Shown here: positions 24,045 to 31,487 of the stretch, in pieces
How the letters are laid out: the number at the start of each line of letters is the position of its first letter
Numbering within the stretch: the first letter of the stretch is position 1
From: a virus
Virus record (IMG/VR): IMGVR_UViG_3300028394_000078
Span: 1 to 64,000 of that record
Strand: one strand, 5' to 3'
DNA length: 64,000 nucleotides
Made by a program: the position numbers and the translations under genes
The notes under the pieces: model-generated
Told to the model about the DNA's origin: nothing
The model's input: only the letters and a program-made list of their open reading frames with translations
The model's database searches: none

Positions 24045-25115
24045 ATGATTTATGTAGTCGATATTGAAGCAGTTTCGACAAGGTACACGGGACAATGGCA
24101 GTCTCATGTACCTAATCTCTTACGAAAGGCAGGACACAATGTTCAAATTATTGCTGGACCTACTGATATCCCTGCTGCTACTACCCCTGGTGCTTTTCTT
24201 AATTTTGGTGGAACTAATATCTACAAGGCTAAGCAAGTTGAAACCTTGGGTAGGTTATTTTGCAACGGAGCCGTTCATGCAGGTGATCATTTTGTATTTA
24301 CTGATGCTTGGCACCCTGGTGTCATCAATCTCAAGTACATGGCCGGGCTTCTCGGCATTCCTGTAACTATACACGGATTATGGCATGCCGGTAGTTATGA
24401 CCCTCAAGACTTTTTAGGTCGTCTTATCGGCGATGCAAAGTGGGTACGACATGCTGAAGAAAGTTTCTTTCACGCTATTGATCATAACTATTTTGCCACT
24501 GACTTTCACATTAATCTGTTTGCTAAAACATTTAGCGAAACAGTTGATAACGAATGGAAGATGACCATGATCGAACAAGGAAAAATTGTTCGCACAGGTT
24601 GGCCCATGGAGTATATGGATAATACTTTAAACTTGTACAAGGGCATGAAGAAGCGTGATCTAATTTTGTTTCCGCATCGCATTGCACCTGAGAAGCAAGT
24701 TGAAATATTTCGTGACTTAAAAGAACAGTTGCCACAATATGAATTTGTTGTTTGTCAAGAACAGGAACTAACAAAGAATGAATATCATAATTTGTTAGGT
24801 GAAGCAAAAATGGTGTTTAGTGCCAATCTACAAGAAACATTGGGCATTAGTTGTTATGAAGGCGCATTAGTAGGTGCTATTCCATTAGTTCCTGATCGTT
24901 TAAGTTATACTGAGATGTATTATGACCTATTTAAATATCCTAGCGAATGGACTGAAAATTTTGAAGCATATAAGAGTCATAGACCCAATCTATGTTTCGC
25001 TATTCATCAGCATATGGATCACTATGAGACACGCCTTCCTAAATTACTAGCACAGACTAGAGACTTAACTGATAATTTTTTTAGTGCAACTAAACTATTG
25101 GAAAATTTTAAATGA
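24045..25115 (+). CDS. Glycosyltransferase-like protein, possibly DNA or hydroxymethyl-base glycosylating
   Basis: 356 residues from the ATG at 24045 (MIYVVDIEAVSTRYTGQW). The in-frame ATG at 23979 overlaps the previous gene and is unlikely. A GT-B-like Rossmann layout is seen: N-terminal VVDIEAVSTRY, VHAGDHFVFTDAWHPGV, then RDLILFPHRIAPEKQVEIF and SANLQETLGISCYEGALVG, matching the donor-site E-x-x-x-x-S/G-pattern of GT4-type enzymes. Cyanophage relatives are annotated as glucosyltransferases of modified bases. Acceptor could be DNA, protein or cell surface. Overlaps the next gene by four bases. Confidence 0.7.
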   Translation: MIYVVDIEAVSTRYTGQWQSHVPNLLRKAGHNVQIIAGPTDIPAATTPGAFLNFGGTNIYKAKQVETLGRLFCNGAVHAGDHFVFTDAWHPGVINLKYMAGLLGIPVTIHGLWHAGSYDPQDFLGRLIGDAKWVRHAEESFFHAIDHNYFATDFHINLFAKTFSETVDNEWKMTMIEQGKIVRTGWPMEYMDNTLNLYKGMKKRDLILFPHRIAPEKQVEIFRDLKEQLPQYEFVVCQEQELTKNEYHNLLGEAKMVFSANLQETLGISCYEGALVGAIPLVPDRLSYTEMYYDLFKYPSEWTENFEAYKSHRPNLCFAIHQHMDHYETRLPKLLAQTRDLTDNFFSATKLLENFK

Positions 25116-25612
25116 ATTGGTTTTTAAATACACTTGATCAACTCGGTCGTAAACGTATTGTTATGGATCGTCAGAGTGATGAACCATATTTAGAACGATA
25201 TTATATTTTTTTAAAAGAAAGAAAAAAATTTCCGTTCAATGTATTTCTTCATAAGTTTCTTAAATCAGATCCAGATGATGTTCATGATCATCCGTGGCCC
25301 TATGCTACCTTAATATTACGCGGTGGTTATTGGGAATGGATTCCTCATTTCAATGAAAAGGGTGAAAAAATATATGAAACTGCTAAATGGCGGGGTCCTG
25401 GACATTTTCGTATTTGTAAGGCAACGTCCTATCATCGCATAGAAATAAATCCAAATGTTACAACATGGACATTGTTTATGCCTGGGAAGCAGCAAAAAGA
25501 ATGGGGTTTTTTAAAGAATAATAAATGGGTTCATAACGATGAGTATATTTCTCAACAAACAGAAATCAAATCTATAAAAAAATCTAGTCTACACAGAAAA
25601 TTTTGTAATTAA
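25112..25612 (+). CDS. Cupin-like small-molecule or carbohydrate enzyme
   Basis: 166 residues. VHDHPWPYATLILRGGYWEW and FRICKATSYHRIEIN are typical double-stranded beta-helix (cupin) strands, with the metal-site His residues HDH and later YHR. The specific reaction is unknown. It starts inside the end of the glycosyltransferase gene (ATGA), suggesting joint expression, and its 3' end overlaps the opposite-strand radical SAM gene by 24 bases. Confidence 0.6.
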   Translation: MNWFLNTLDQLGRKRIVMDRQSDEPYLERYYIFLKERKKFPFNVFLHKFLKSDPDDVHDHPWPYATLILRGGYWEWIPHFNEKGEKIYETAKWRGPGHFRICKATSYHRIEINPNVTTWTLFMPGKQQKEWGFLKNNKWVHNDEYISQQTEIKSIKKSSLHRKFCN

Positions 25613-26524
25613 TTGATCAGTTGGAGATAAACAGTTATTCATTTTACATACACTAGGTGTTTTTGGTAATTCAAATTCTTTGTCCCATATATTTCCTAAA
25701 TGTAAATTGTTACATGTACTACCACTAGTCCATCCCAAATGAGATATATTTAAAGTTTCAATTCCTATATTGCAAGCCATTCCTGTGAAACTAGGACTTT
25801 GTAAGATTCGTTCTTCAAATCTTTCTTTAAGTGTAGTTTCTTTAAAATGATTTTGTTCAACTACTAAGGGAATAACTATTTTTTCTTTTTCAGGTATATG
25901 TTCTTTTTCAGATGTATGCTCTTTTTCAGGTATATATTCTATGTATTCAATCCCTGACATAATTGCTAGTTGTTTAGATTTATATTCATACATAAATCCA
26001 GCATTTTTATCAGCACCGTGATATAGTACAGATTTATTAACTGTTAAATTATAATTATTTTCAATTTTTTTTGCTCTGTTTATATCTTCTTCAAAAAAAT
26101 TAGGACGAATAGGTACAGTTACATTTACAATTTTACTTTTATTATGAAACGAATCTAATATAAATTTAATCAATGGTTCTTTTTGCCAATAATGATAAGT
26201 GAGATTAAGAACGTCAATATGCGGTTCAATAGCCCACCAATCAAGCCACATTTTACCGCCATTAGAATTTAATTTAATATTTCCACTATTTTCCTTACAT
26301 AGTTTTAATATCATAGGAAAATCAAACATATCTAATGGCTCACCTCCGTTAAATTCCCAATCAATATTTCTACCCAATGATGAATAATGAGATATTATTT
26401 TGTTTGTAATTTCTAAATATTCCGATATATGACGAGGTTCTTCGCCTCCCCAATATGTAGAAGGACAATATGTACATTGTGCTGTACAATGATTATGTAA
26501 ATTCCAGTATATTTTTGTTCTCAT
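25589..26524 (-). CDS. Radical SAM protein with SPASM/twitch-like C-terminus
   Basis: 311 residues from the ATG at 26524 (MRTKIYWNLHNHC); a further in-frame ATG at 26578 would place 18 hydrophobic residues in front. CTAQCTYC (Cys13, 17, 20) is the CxxxCxxC 4Fe-4S motif, and NGGEP at 59-63 binds SAM. C-terminal CNIG, SGSTCNN, GNIW and VCKMNNC fit a SPASM or twitch auxiliary cluster, typical of peptide-modifying enzymes. It is the only minus-strand gene in the left half. A repeat-encoded EKEH linker lies in the middle. Substrate unknown. Confidence 0.8.
   Translation of the reverse strand: MRTKIYWNLHNHCTAQCTYCPSTYWGGEEPRHISEYLEITNKIISHYSSLGRNIDWEFNGGEPLDMFDFPMILKLCKENSGNIKLNSNGGKMWLDWWAIEPHIDVLNLTYHYWQKEPLIKFILDSFHNKSKIVNVTVPIRPNFFEEDINRAKKIENNYNLTVNKSVLYHGADKNAGFMYEYKSKQLAIMSGIEYIEYIPEKEHTSEKEHIPEKEKIVIPLVVEQNHFKETTLKERFEERILQSPSFTGMACNIGIETLNISHLGWTSGSTCNNLHLGNIWDKEFELPKTPSVCKMNNCLSPTDQLITKFSV
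25885..25938. repeat. Three tandem 18-bp repeats inside the radical SAM gene
   Basis: Units CTTTTTCAGGTATATGTT, CTTTTTCAGATGTATGCT and CTTTTTCAGGTATATATT lie end to end. On the coding strand they give EKEH-type repeats (IPEKEHTSEKEHIPEKE), a charged linker between the core and the C-terminal cluster domain. Confidence 0.9.
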
Positions 26525-26540
26525 ATTTTGTTCAATAGTG

Positions 26541-26568
26541 TTGACTTTTTTAAATAAAAGTATATAAT
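26541..26568 (+). promoter_or_regulatory. Sigma70-type promoter upstream of queE
   Basis: TTGACT at 26541-26546, a 16-base spacer and TATAAT at 26563-26568 precede the queE start at 26587. It overlaps the 5' side of the divergent radical SAM gene. AAGGAA lies near 26577-26582 as the ribosome site. Confidence 0.75.
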
Positions 26569-26586
26569 TACTTATCAAGGAATAAT

Positions 26587-27447
26587 ATGAGCAAAATTAA
26601 GATCGCAGAATTATTTTACAGCATTCAAGGAGAAGGCCGATATATGGGGGTGCCCAGTGTGTTCTTACGCACATTTGGATGTAACTTTAAATGTGCAGGA
26701 TTTGGCATGCCACGCGGTGAACTAAGCACAGAAGTAGAAGACATTGCACAAGTAGTTCATTTGTATAACGATTACAAACAACTTCCATTAGTAAGCACAG
26801 GTTGTGATAGTTATGCCAGTTGGGATCCGCGTTTTAAAGATCTAAGTCCAATGCTAACTACAGATGCCATTGTAGAACGCATTATGGAAATACTTCCACA
26901 TGGAGAATGGCGTGACGAGCATTTGGTTATTACAGGCGGAGAGCCATTGTTAGGTTGGCAGAAGCAGTATCCAGACTTGTTGAAGCATCCTAAAATGGCA
27001 GGTCTTAAAGAAATTACTTTTGAGACAAATGGCACAATGAAATTAACTACAGAATTCAAACAATATTTGCATACATGGAAATACCATTCTGATGATATTG
27101 ACTTCTATAGAGACGTTACATTCAGTGTAAGTGCTAAATTGCCTTGCAGTGGTGAGCCGTGGTTGGATGCTATCAAACCTGAACGTGTATTTGAGTATGA
27201 AGAGTATGGTACAGCATACTTGAAGTTTGTTATTGCCACAGAAGAAGACTTTGCGGATGCTGAACGTGCCATTGCTGAATATCGTTCAGCAGGATTTACA
27301 GGATATGTTTATCTAATGCCAGTAGGCGGTGTAGAAAGTGTCTATGCAATGAACAATCGTAATGTAGCATTGTTAGCAATGAAGCATGGATTACGTTACA
27401 GCGATAGACTACAAGTGCCGTTGTTTAAAAATGAATGGGGTACTTAA
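26587..27447 (+). CDS. queE: QueE-like radical SAM 7-carboxy-7-deazaguanine synthase, variant cluster motif
   Basis: 286 residues. EIFYSIQGEGRYMG-type N-terminus (ELFYSIQGEGRYMG) is the QueE hallmark, with Cys32 and Cys36 in GCNFKCAGFG and SAM-binding TGGEP. The third cluster cysteine normally three residues after Cys36 is Phe39; Cys73 in TGCDSY is a possible replacement. QueE makes CDG from carboxytetrahydropterin, feeding preQ0-type bases to DpdA. I recall that related phages share this variant motif. Its stop abuts the next start. Activity with the variant cluster is unverified. Confidence 0.8.
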   Translation: MSKIKIAELFYSIQGEGRYMGVPSVFLRTFGCNFKCAGFGMPRGELSTEVEDIAQVVHLYNDYKQLPLVSTGCDSYASWDPRFKDLSPMLTTDAIVERIMEILPHGEWRDEHLVITGGEPLLGWQKQYPDLLKHPKMAGLKEITFETNGTMKLTTEFKQYLHTWKYHSDDIDFYRDVTFSVSAKLPCSGEPWLDAIKPERVFEYEEYGTAYLKFVIATEEDFADAERAIAEYRSAGFTGYVYLMPVGGVESVYAMNNRNVALLAMKHGLRYSDRLQVPLFKNEWGT

Positions 27448-27843
27448 ATGATAGATTTTTTAAAAAAATTATTAGGTATTAACACAGTAGTACATTTTTC
27501 AGAACCTAAAGAAGTTCCACCAATACCTATAGTTAAGGAAATAATAAAAACTCCAAAAGAAATTGCAACTGAAAATAAAGAACCCTGGGTAGCAGTTTTG
27601 GATACCCATGTAAACAAAGATAACATTCGTAATGGATTTTTTGAACTTGACTGGAATGAATATTTTGTGTTACAATTAAGAACAAATGGGTTTCAAGGTG
27701 ATACAGAAGAATCAGTGGTTGATCAATGGTTTCAGGAACTGTGCAGAAACATCGGAAGTGAGTCAGATATTAATATGGATCGACGAGGTAGCGGTTATAT
27801 TAATGTTAATAATTTAGGTGACGGTAGATCGGAAATTTCTTAA
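27448..27843 (+). CDS. Conserved hypothetical protein
   Basis: 131 residues. A short N-terminal amphipathic/hydrophobic stretch MIDFLKKLLGI, a Pro/Lys-rich linker and a compact domain (PWVAVLDTHVNKDNIRNGFFELDWNEYFV, VVDQWFQELCRNI) that I recall in T4-like cyanophage genomes near RNase H. No enzymatic motif is clear. It starts immediately after the queE stop and its last base is the first of the RNase H ATG, so it is part of that operon. Confidence 0.6.
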   Translation: MIDFLKKLLGINTVVHFSEPKEVPPIPIVKEIIKTPKEIATENKEPWVAVLDTHVNKDNIRNGFFELDWNEYFVLQLRTNGFQGDTEESVVDQWFQELCRNIGSESDINMDRRGSGYINVNNLGDGRSEIS

Positions 27844-28835
27844 TGAACAAAACATACATTCTTGTAGATACAGCAAACACATTCTTCCGTGCAAGACACG
27901 CTACTCGTGGTGATCTAAATGATAAGATCGGAATGAGTCTTGCTACTGTATTAGGCAGTGTTCGCAAAGCATGGCGTGACTTCAAAGGCGACCATGTTAT
28001 CTTCTTTTTAGAAGGTCGTAGTTGGAGGAAGGATGTGTATGCTCCATACAAACGACAACGTACAGAAGCCCGTGCTGCTCAAAGTCCAAGAGAAGCAGAA
28101 GAAGATCGTGTATTTTGGGAAACATTTGATCAGTTTAAAGATTACATCACAAATAAAACTAACTGTACTGTATTACAACATCCACAATTAGAAGCAGATG
28201 ATTTAATTGGCGGTTGGATACAAAGTCATCCTAATGATAATCATATTGTGGTCTCAACAGATGGAGACTTTGCACAATTGATTGCACCCAATGTTCGTCA
28301 ATATAATGGTGTAATGCAGATTACAACCACATATGAGGGATACTTTGATGAAAAAGGTAAGCCTGTTAAAGATAAGAAAACTAATTTGTCAAAAGGTGCA
28401 CCAGATCCAGCATGGTTACTCTTTGAGAAGTGTATGCGTGGCGATACATCTGACAATATCTTTAGTGCTTATCCAGGGGTACGTGAGAAAGGCACAAAGA
28501 ATAAAGTTGGTCTTCGTGATGCGTTTGCCGATAGAGAATCCAAAGGCTATGCGTGGAACAATCTCATGTTGCAACGTTGGTCTGACCACGAAGGTGTTGA
28601 GCATCGTGTATTAGATGATTACGTTCGTAATGTACAACTGTGCGATTTAACAGCACAACCGGATAATATTAAAGAGTTAATTAAAGAAACAATCAAAACT
28701 GCTACAACGGCAGAGAAGAATATTCCACAAGTTGGCGTAAGATTGCTTAAACTATGCTCTGAATACGATCTTAATAAAATTAGTGAGCAGGTACAAAGTT
28801 ATGCAGAACCACTTAATGCGAGATATATAGCATGA
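27843..28835 (+). CDS. T4 RNase H-like 5'-3' exonuclease (FEN family)
   Basis: 330 residues. PIN/FEN acidic residues are recognisable: D9 in LVDTANTFF, E117/D119/D120 in LEADDLIGG, D140/D142 in STDGDF, and a later GDTSDNI that binds metal in the helix-hairpin region. T4 RNase H removes RNA primers from lagging strands. Length matches T4 (305). It shares one base with the preceding gene and overlaps the next by four. Its role fits the DNA polymerase and clamp upstream. Confidence 0.87.
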   Translation: MNKTYILVDTANTFFRARHATRGDLNDKIGMSLATVLGSVRKAWRDFKGDHVIFFLEGRSWRKDVYAPYKRQRTEARAAQSPREAEEDRVFWETFDQFKDYITNKTNCTVLQHPQLEADDLIGGWIQSHPNDNHIVVSTDGDFAQLIAPNVRQYNGVMQITTTYEGYFDEKGKPVKDKKTNLSKGAPDPAWLLFEKCMRGDTSDNIFSAYPGVREKGTKNKVGLRDAFADRESKGYAWNNLMLQRWSDHEGVEHRVLDDYVRNVQLCDLTAQPDNIKELIKETIKTATTAEKNIPQVGVRLLKLCSEYDLNKISEQVQSYAEPLNARYIA

Positions 28836-29299
28836 ATGAAGTAATTTCAAAAGTATTGATCCCAAATAAAGAATGGATCATCGAAGGAAATGGTAAAAAG
28901 ATTGGATCTATTTCAAAAAATAAAAAAGGATATATCTTTTTACATAAAGGTAAAATAATTAATATTAAAAGTTTCAAAGATATAATTGAAAAATTAGATA
29001 TAATTGATACTAAACGTAAATTTGAAATAGAACCAATTAACCATACTATCTATAACTACCCATGTAGTTCAAAACCTTTTGAACCAGTTTATAATGTAAA
29101 GAAAAAACTACCATTATATGCAAAGAGTTCTAAAAGCAAAAGCCAATATTGTGCAGGGTACTATGTTATTCAATTCCGAAAAGGATGGGTTAAAAGTTTT
29201 TGCCCTAAACTAATCACATTAGAACGCTATCCATATCACGGTCCATTTAAAACAGAACAAGAAATGAAAAATATGTTAAACACAATTAATAAGATATGA
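28832..29299 (+). CDS. Hypothetical basic protein
   Basis: 155 residues, strongly basic (many Lys), with a Cys/aromatic middle (YNYPCSSKPFEPVYN, SQYCAGYYVIQFRKGWVK) and no membrane part. Similar proteins occur in T4-like marine phages as I recall; DNA or RNA binding is plausible from charge only. It is sandwiched by four-base overlaps with RNase H upstream and a small protein downstream, consistent with an operon. Confidence 0.55.
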   Translation: MNEVISKVLIPNKEWIIEGNGKKIGSISKNKKGYIFLHKGKIINIKSFKDIIEKLDIIDTKRKFEIEPINHTIYNYPCSSKPFEPVYNVKKKLPLYAKSSKSKSQYCAGYYVIQFRKGWVKSFCPKLITLERYPYHGPFKTEQEMKNMLNTINKI

Positions 29300-29517
29300 G
29301 TCAATTAAACTTACTTCCTCTTGAAGATTTTTTAGATAAAGCAAGAATTGCTAGAAAAAGTAGTCAAAAATCAATAACTTTATCCTCAAAAGAGTATATA
29401 GATTTATATGATAGTATTGCATCGGTCATGACTAGATTAAGTAGTATATTAGATCAAACTTCTTCTAATAAACAAAACACTATTGTAGAGGTTAAAATGG
29501 ACGGTGGTAAATTTTAA
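29296..29517 (+). CDS. Small helical hypothetical protein
   Basis: 73 residues with ATGA overlap to the preceding gene. The sequence is mostly helical (NLLPLEDFLDKARIARK, SIASVMTRLSSILDQ) and resembles a short protein found after RNase H in cyanophages. No function known. Confidence 0.55.
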   Translation: MSQLNLLPLEDFLDKARIARKSSQKSITLSSKEYIDLYDSIASVMTRLSSILDQTSSNKQNTIVEVKMDGGKF

Positions 29518-29523
29518 AAAACC

Positions 29524-29531
29524 GATAAATA
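29524..29531 (+). promoter_or_regulatory. Late-promoter-like GATAAATA
   Basis: GATAAATA lies 30 bases before the ATG at 29561 and right after the preceding stop. It is seven of eight to the T4 late consensus. Confidence 0.4.
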
Positions 29532-29560
29532 TATACGCACTTTTCGGAGATACGTATATA

Positions 29561-29860
29561 ATGTCAAGACCTAAACCAAATATTCTGTTAGAAATAACCA
29601 ATAAAAAATCTTATAAAACGGATCAAGTTTTAGAGTCTGATGCTGTTTGGTCAGTGTTTTACCAAGATAAACCAATTAATTTAAAAACTAGTAGTGTAGT
29701 TGCACAAGAAGTAGGGCCAAAGTATAAGAAAGTGTCTTTTGCAAATAGCGGTCATGCTTTTAATTTATCGGAAAAGTTGAACAAAATGTTCAATACTACA
29801 GAGTTTTCCGTTTATAAACTAACTTCTGGTGAAAAAATCACCGATGAACCAAAAACTTAA
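29561..29860 (+). CDS. Hypothetical protein
   Basis: 99 residues from the ATG at 29561 (MSRPKPNILLEITNK). The in-frame ATG at 29504 overlaps the preceding gene and lies ahead of the late-promoter-like word, so the shorter start is preferred; CGGAGA upstream could serve as SD. Beta-type content (VWSVFYQDKPINLKTS, KVSFANSGHAFNL) and no known motif. Its 3' end overlaps the next gene by 17 bases. Confidence 0.5.
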   Translation: MSRPKPNILLEITNKKSYKTDQVLESDAVWSVFYQDKPINLKTSSVVAQEVGPKYKKVSFANSGHAFNLSEKLNKMFNTTEFSVYKLTSGEKITDEPKT

Positions 29861-30224
29861 GATCACTCATTATGTTGCAGAACAACTTGGGTTAAGCGTT
29901 GACAAAAAATCCATAAGAAATCTGCTACAAGTTTTTTGGCAAAACTTTAGAATTAAGGAAAAGGGTGGCCTAGGACTTACAGATAAAGGGTTTGAATCTC
30001 TTATTGCGTCTGATATAAAGTATCATAAGGTGGATTTTGACGAGCCAATTCATGTAAATAACGCTCTTATACTTTGGATAGATCGAAATATTGACTGTCC
30101 ATTTTACATAACCCATAAATCTATCTATCTTTTTGGGGAAAGAATGGCTATACAACTAGTATTATTTTCTGGAAATCTGCAAAAAATGCAAAGAGCACAT
30201 AAGAGGTTTGCTGAAAAACAATAA
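29844..30224 (+). CDS. Hypothetical protein
   Basis: 126 residues from the ATG at 29844 (MNQKLKITHYVAEQLGLSV). An alternative ATG at 29829 adds five residues. It has mixed helix and strand (FWQNFRIKEKGGLGLTDKGFESL, DCPFYITHKSIYLFGERMAIQL) and a basic tail. I recall related proteins in cyanophages without function. It ends just ahead of the consensus promoter at 30230. Confidence 0.5.
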   Translation: MNQKLKITHYVAEQLGLSVDKKSIRNLLQVFWQNFRIKEKGGLGLTDKGFESLIASDIKYHKVDFDEPIHVNNALILWIDRNIDCPFYITHKSIYLFGERMAIQLVLFSGNLQKMQRAHKRFAEKQ

Positions 30225-30229
30225 AGTAC

Positions 30230-30258
30230 TTGACAATACGACAGAACTATCGTATAAT
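30230..30258 (+). promoter_or_regulatory. Consensus sigma70 promoter for the MoxR/VWA pair
   Basis: TTGACA at 30230-30235, a 17-base spacer and TATAAT at 30253-30258 form a perfect consensus promoter 62 bases before the MoxR start. It is the strongest promoter seen in the window. Confidence 0.95.
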
Positions 30259-30320
30259 TAATACATACTGAAGCATAAAGCATACAGTATTTTAATTAAC
30301 TTTTTCACTGAAAGCATTTT

Positions 30321-31403
30321 ATGGCAGAAAAAATTTCCGCAAATCGTACTGTTAGCCCAAAAGAGGCTAAAGCAGCAATCCGCAAGTGTGTTAAGAAACA
30401 ACGCCCGGTGTTCATGTGGGGTCCTCCAGGAATTGGTAAAAGCGATATTATCAAACAACTCGGCGACGAACAAGGTCGTGAGGTTATAGATGTTCGTTTG
30501 AGTCTTTGGGAACCTACTGACATTAAAGGTATTCCGTACTACAATAGTAATTCAAATACTATGACTTGGGCGCCGCCTGCAGAATTGCCTACTGATCCAG
30601 AGTCTACTGCTATCCTGTTCTTGGATGAATTGAACTCTGCGGCACCTGCTACACAGGCAGCGGCATTCCAATTGGTTCTTAATCGTCGAGTTGGTACTTA
30701 CATTCTGCCAAAAGGTGTGAGCATTGTTGCTGCCGGTAATCGCGAAACTGATAAAGGTGTTACTTATCGCATGCCTGCTCCGTTGGCTAACCGTTTCCTG
30801 CACTTAGAATTGCGTACAGATTATGAAGATTGGTTAGAATGGGCTGTAAACAATTTTGAACACGAACAAGTTGTTGGTTATTTGGGTTTTGCCAAACAAG
30901 ATCTGTACGATTTTGATCCAAAGAGTTCAAGCCGTGCATTCGCTACACCACGTAGTTGGCATTTTGTTAGCGAATTGCTTGACGATGATGATGTATCCGA
31001 TTCTACACTAACTGACCTAATTGCAGGTGCAGTAGGTGAAGGCCTGGCTGTTAAGTTTATGGCACACCGTCGTGTTGCTAAACAGATGCCTAACCCTAGC
31101 GATATCTTGTCGGGCAAAGTTAAGAAGTGCGAAATTAAAGAAATTTCTGCAATGTATTCTTTGAGCATTAGCCTATGCTATGAATTGAAAGAAGCAGATC
31201 GTAAGAAAATTAAAGGCTGGGATGAGATGGCAGATAACTTCTTTTTGTTCTTGATGGATAATTTCCCAACTGAACTTATTGTTATGGGTGCCAAGGTTGC
31301 TTTGACTAATTATGAACTGCCATTTGATGCTAGCAAGTTGAAAAACTTTGATCGCTTCCATGAAAAGTATGGCAAATACATTATCACAGCAATGGAAGGC
31401 TAA
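30321..31403 (+). CDS. MoxR-like AAA+ ATPase
   Basis: 360 residues with Walker A GPPGIGKS (34-41), Walker B LFLDELNSA with D102/E103, and a VAAGNRETD sensor I region, the MoxR family order. MoxR ATPases act as chaperones with VWA-domain partners to assemble or activate metalloprotein or membrane complexes. The next gene encodes such a VWA protein, so the pair likely functions together. Expression is from a perfect sigma70-type promoter upstream, and a terminator follows the gene. Confidence 0.88.
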   Translation: MAEKISANRTVSPKEAKAAIRKCVKKQRPVFMWGPPGIGKSDIIKQLGDEQGREVIDVRLSLWEPTDIKGIPYYNSNSNTMTWAPPAELPTDPESTAILFLDELNSAAPATQAAAFQLVLNRRVGTYILPKGVSIVAAGNRETDKGVTYRMPAPLANRFLHLELRTDYEDWLEWAVNNFEHEQVVGYLGFAKQDLYDFDPKSSSRAFATPRSWHFVSELLDDDDVSDSTLTDLIAGAVGEGLAVKFMAHRRVAKQMPNPSDILSGKVKKCEIKEISAMYSLSISLCYELKEADRKKIKGWDEMADNFFLFLMDNFPTELIVMGAKVALTNYELPFDASKLKNFDRFHEKYGKYIITAMEG

Positions 31404-31407
31404 AATT

Positions 31408-31428
31408 GGGTCCTTAGGGGCCCTTTTT
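31408..31428 (+). terminator. Rho-independent terminator after the MoxR gene
   Basis: GGGTCC (31408-31413), loop TTAG, then GGGCCC (31418-31423) form a six-pair stem with one U-G, followed by five T. It separates the MoxR gene from the VWA gene, which has its own promoter-like sequence. Confidence 0.8.
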
Positions 31429-31430
31429 AC

Positions 31431-31459
31431 TTGCTCTTTTGATAAATTTAATGTATAAT
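31431..31459 (+). promoter_or_regulatory. Sigma70-type promoter upstream of the VWA gene
   Basis: TTGCTC at 31431-31436 and TATAAT at 31454-31459 have a 17-base spacer. An overlapping alternative is TTGATA (31439-31444) with TATACT (31461-31466), 16 bases apart. Both lie just downstream of the terminator and within 60 bases of the start at 31488. Confidence 0.65.
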
Positions 31460-31487
31460 ATATACTTAAACACTAAAAGGATATGCT

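Noticed and set aside
24064-24366. Hydrophobic 100-residue plus-strand frame within the glycosyltransferase
   Set aside because: It lies wholly inside the glycosyltransferase gene in another frame; the glycosyltransferase frame has GT-B-like patterning.
25885-25938. Tandem 18-bp repeats as a CRISPR array
   Set aside because: The units are contiguous with no spacers and lie in frame inside a radical SAM gene.
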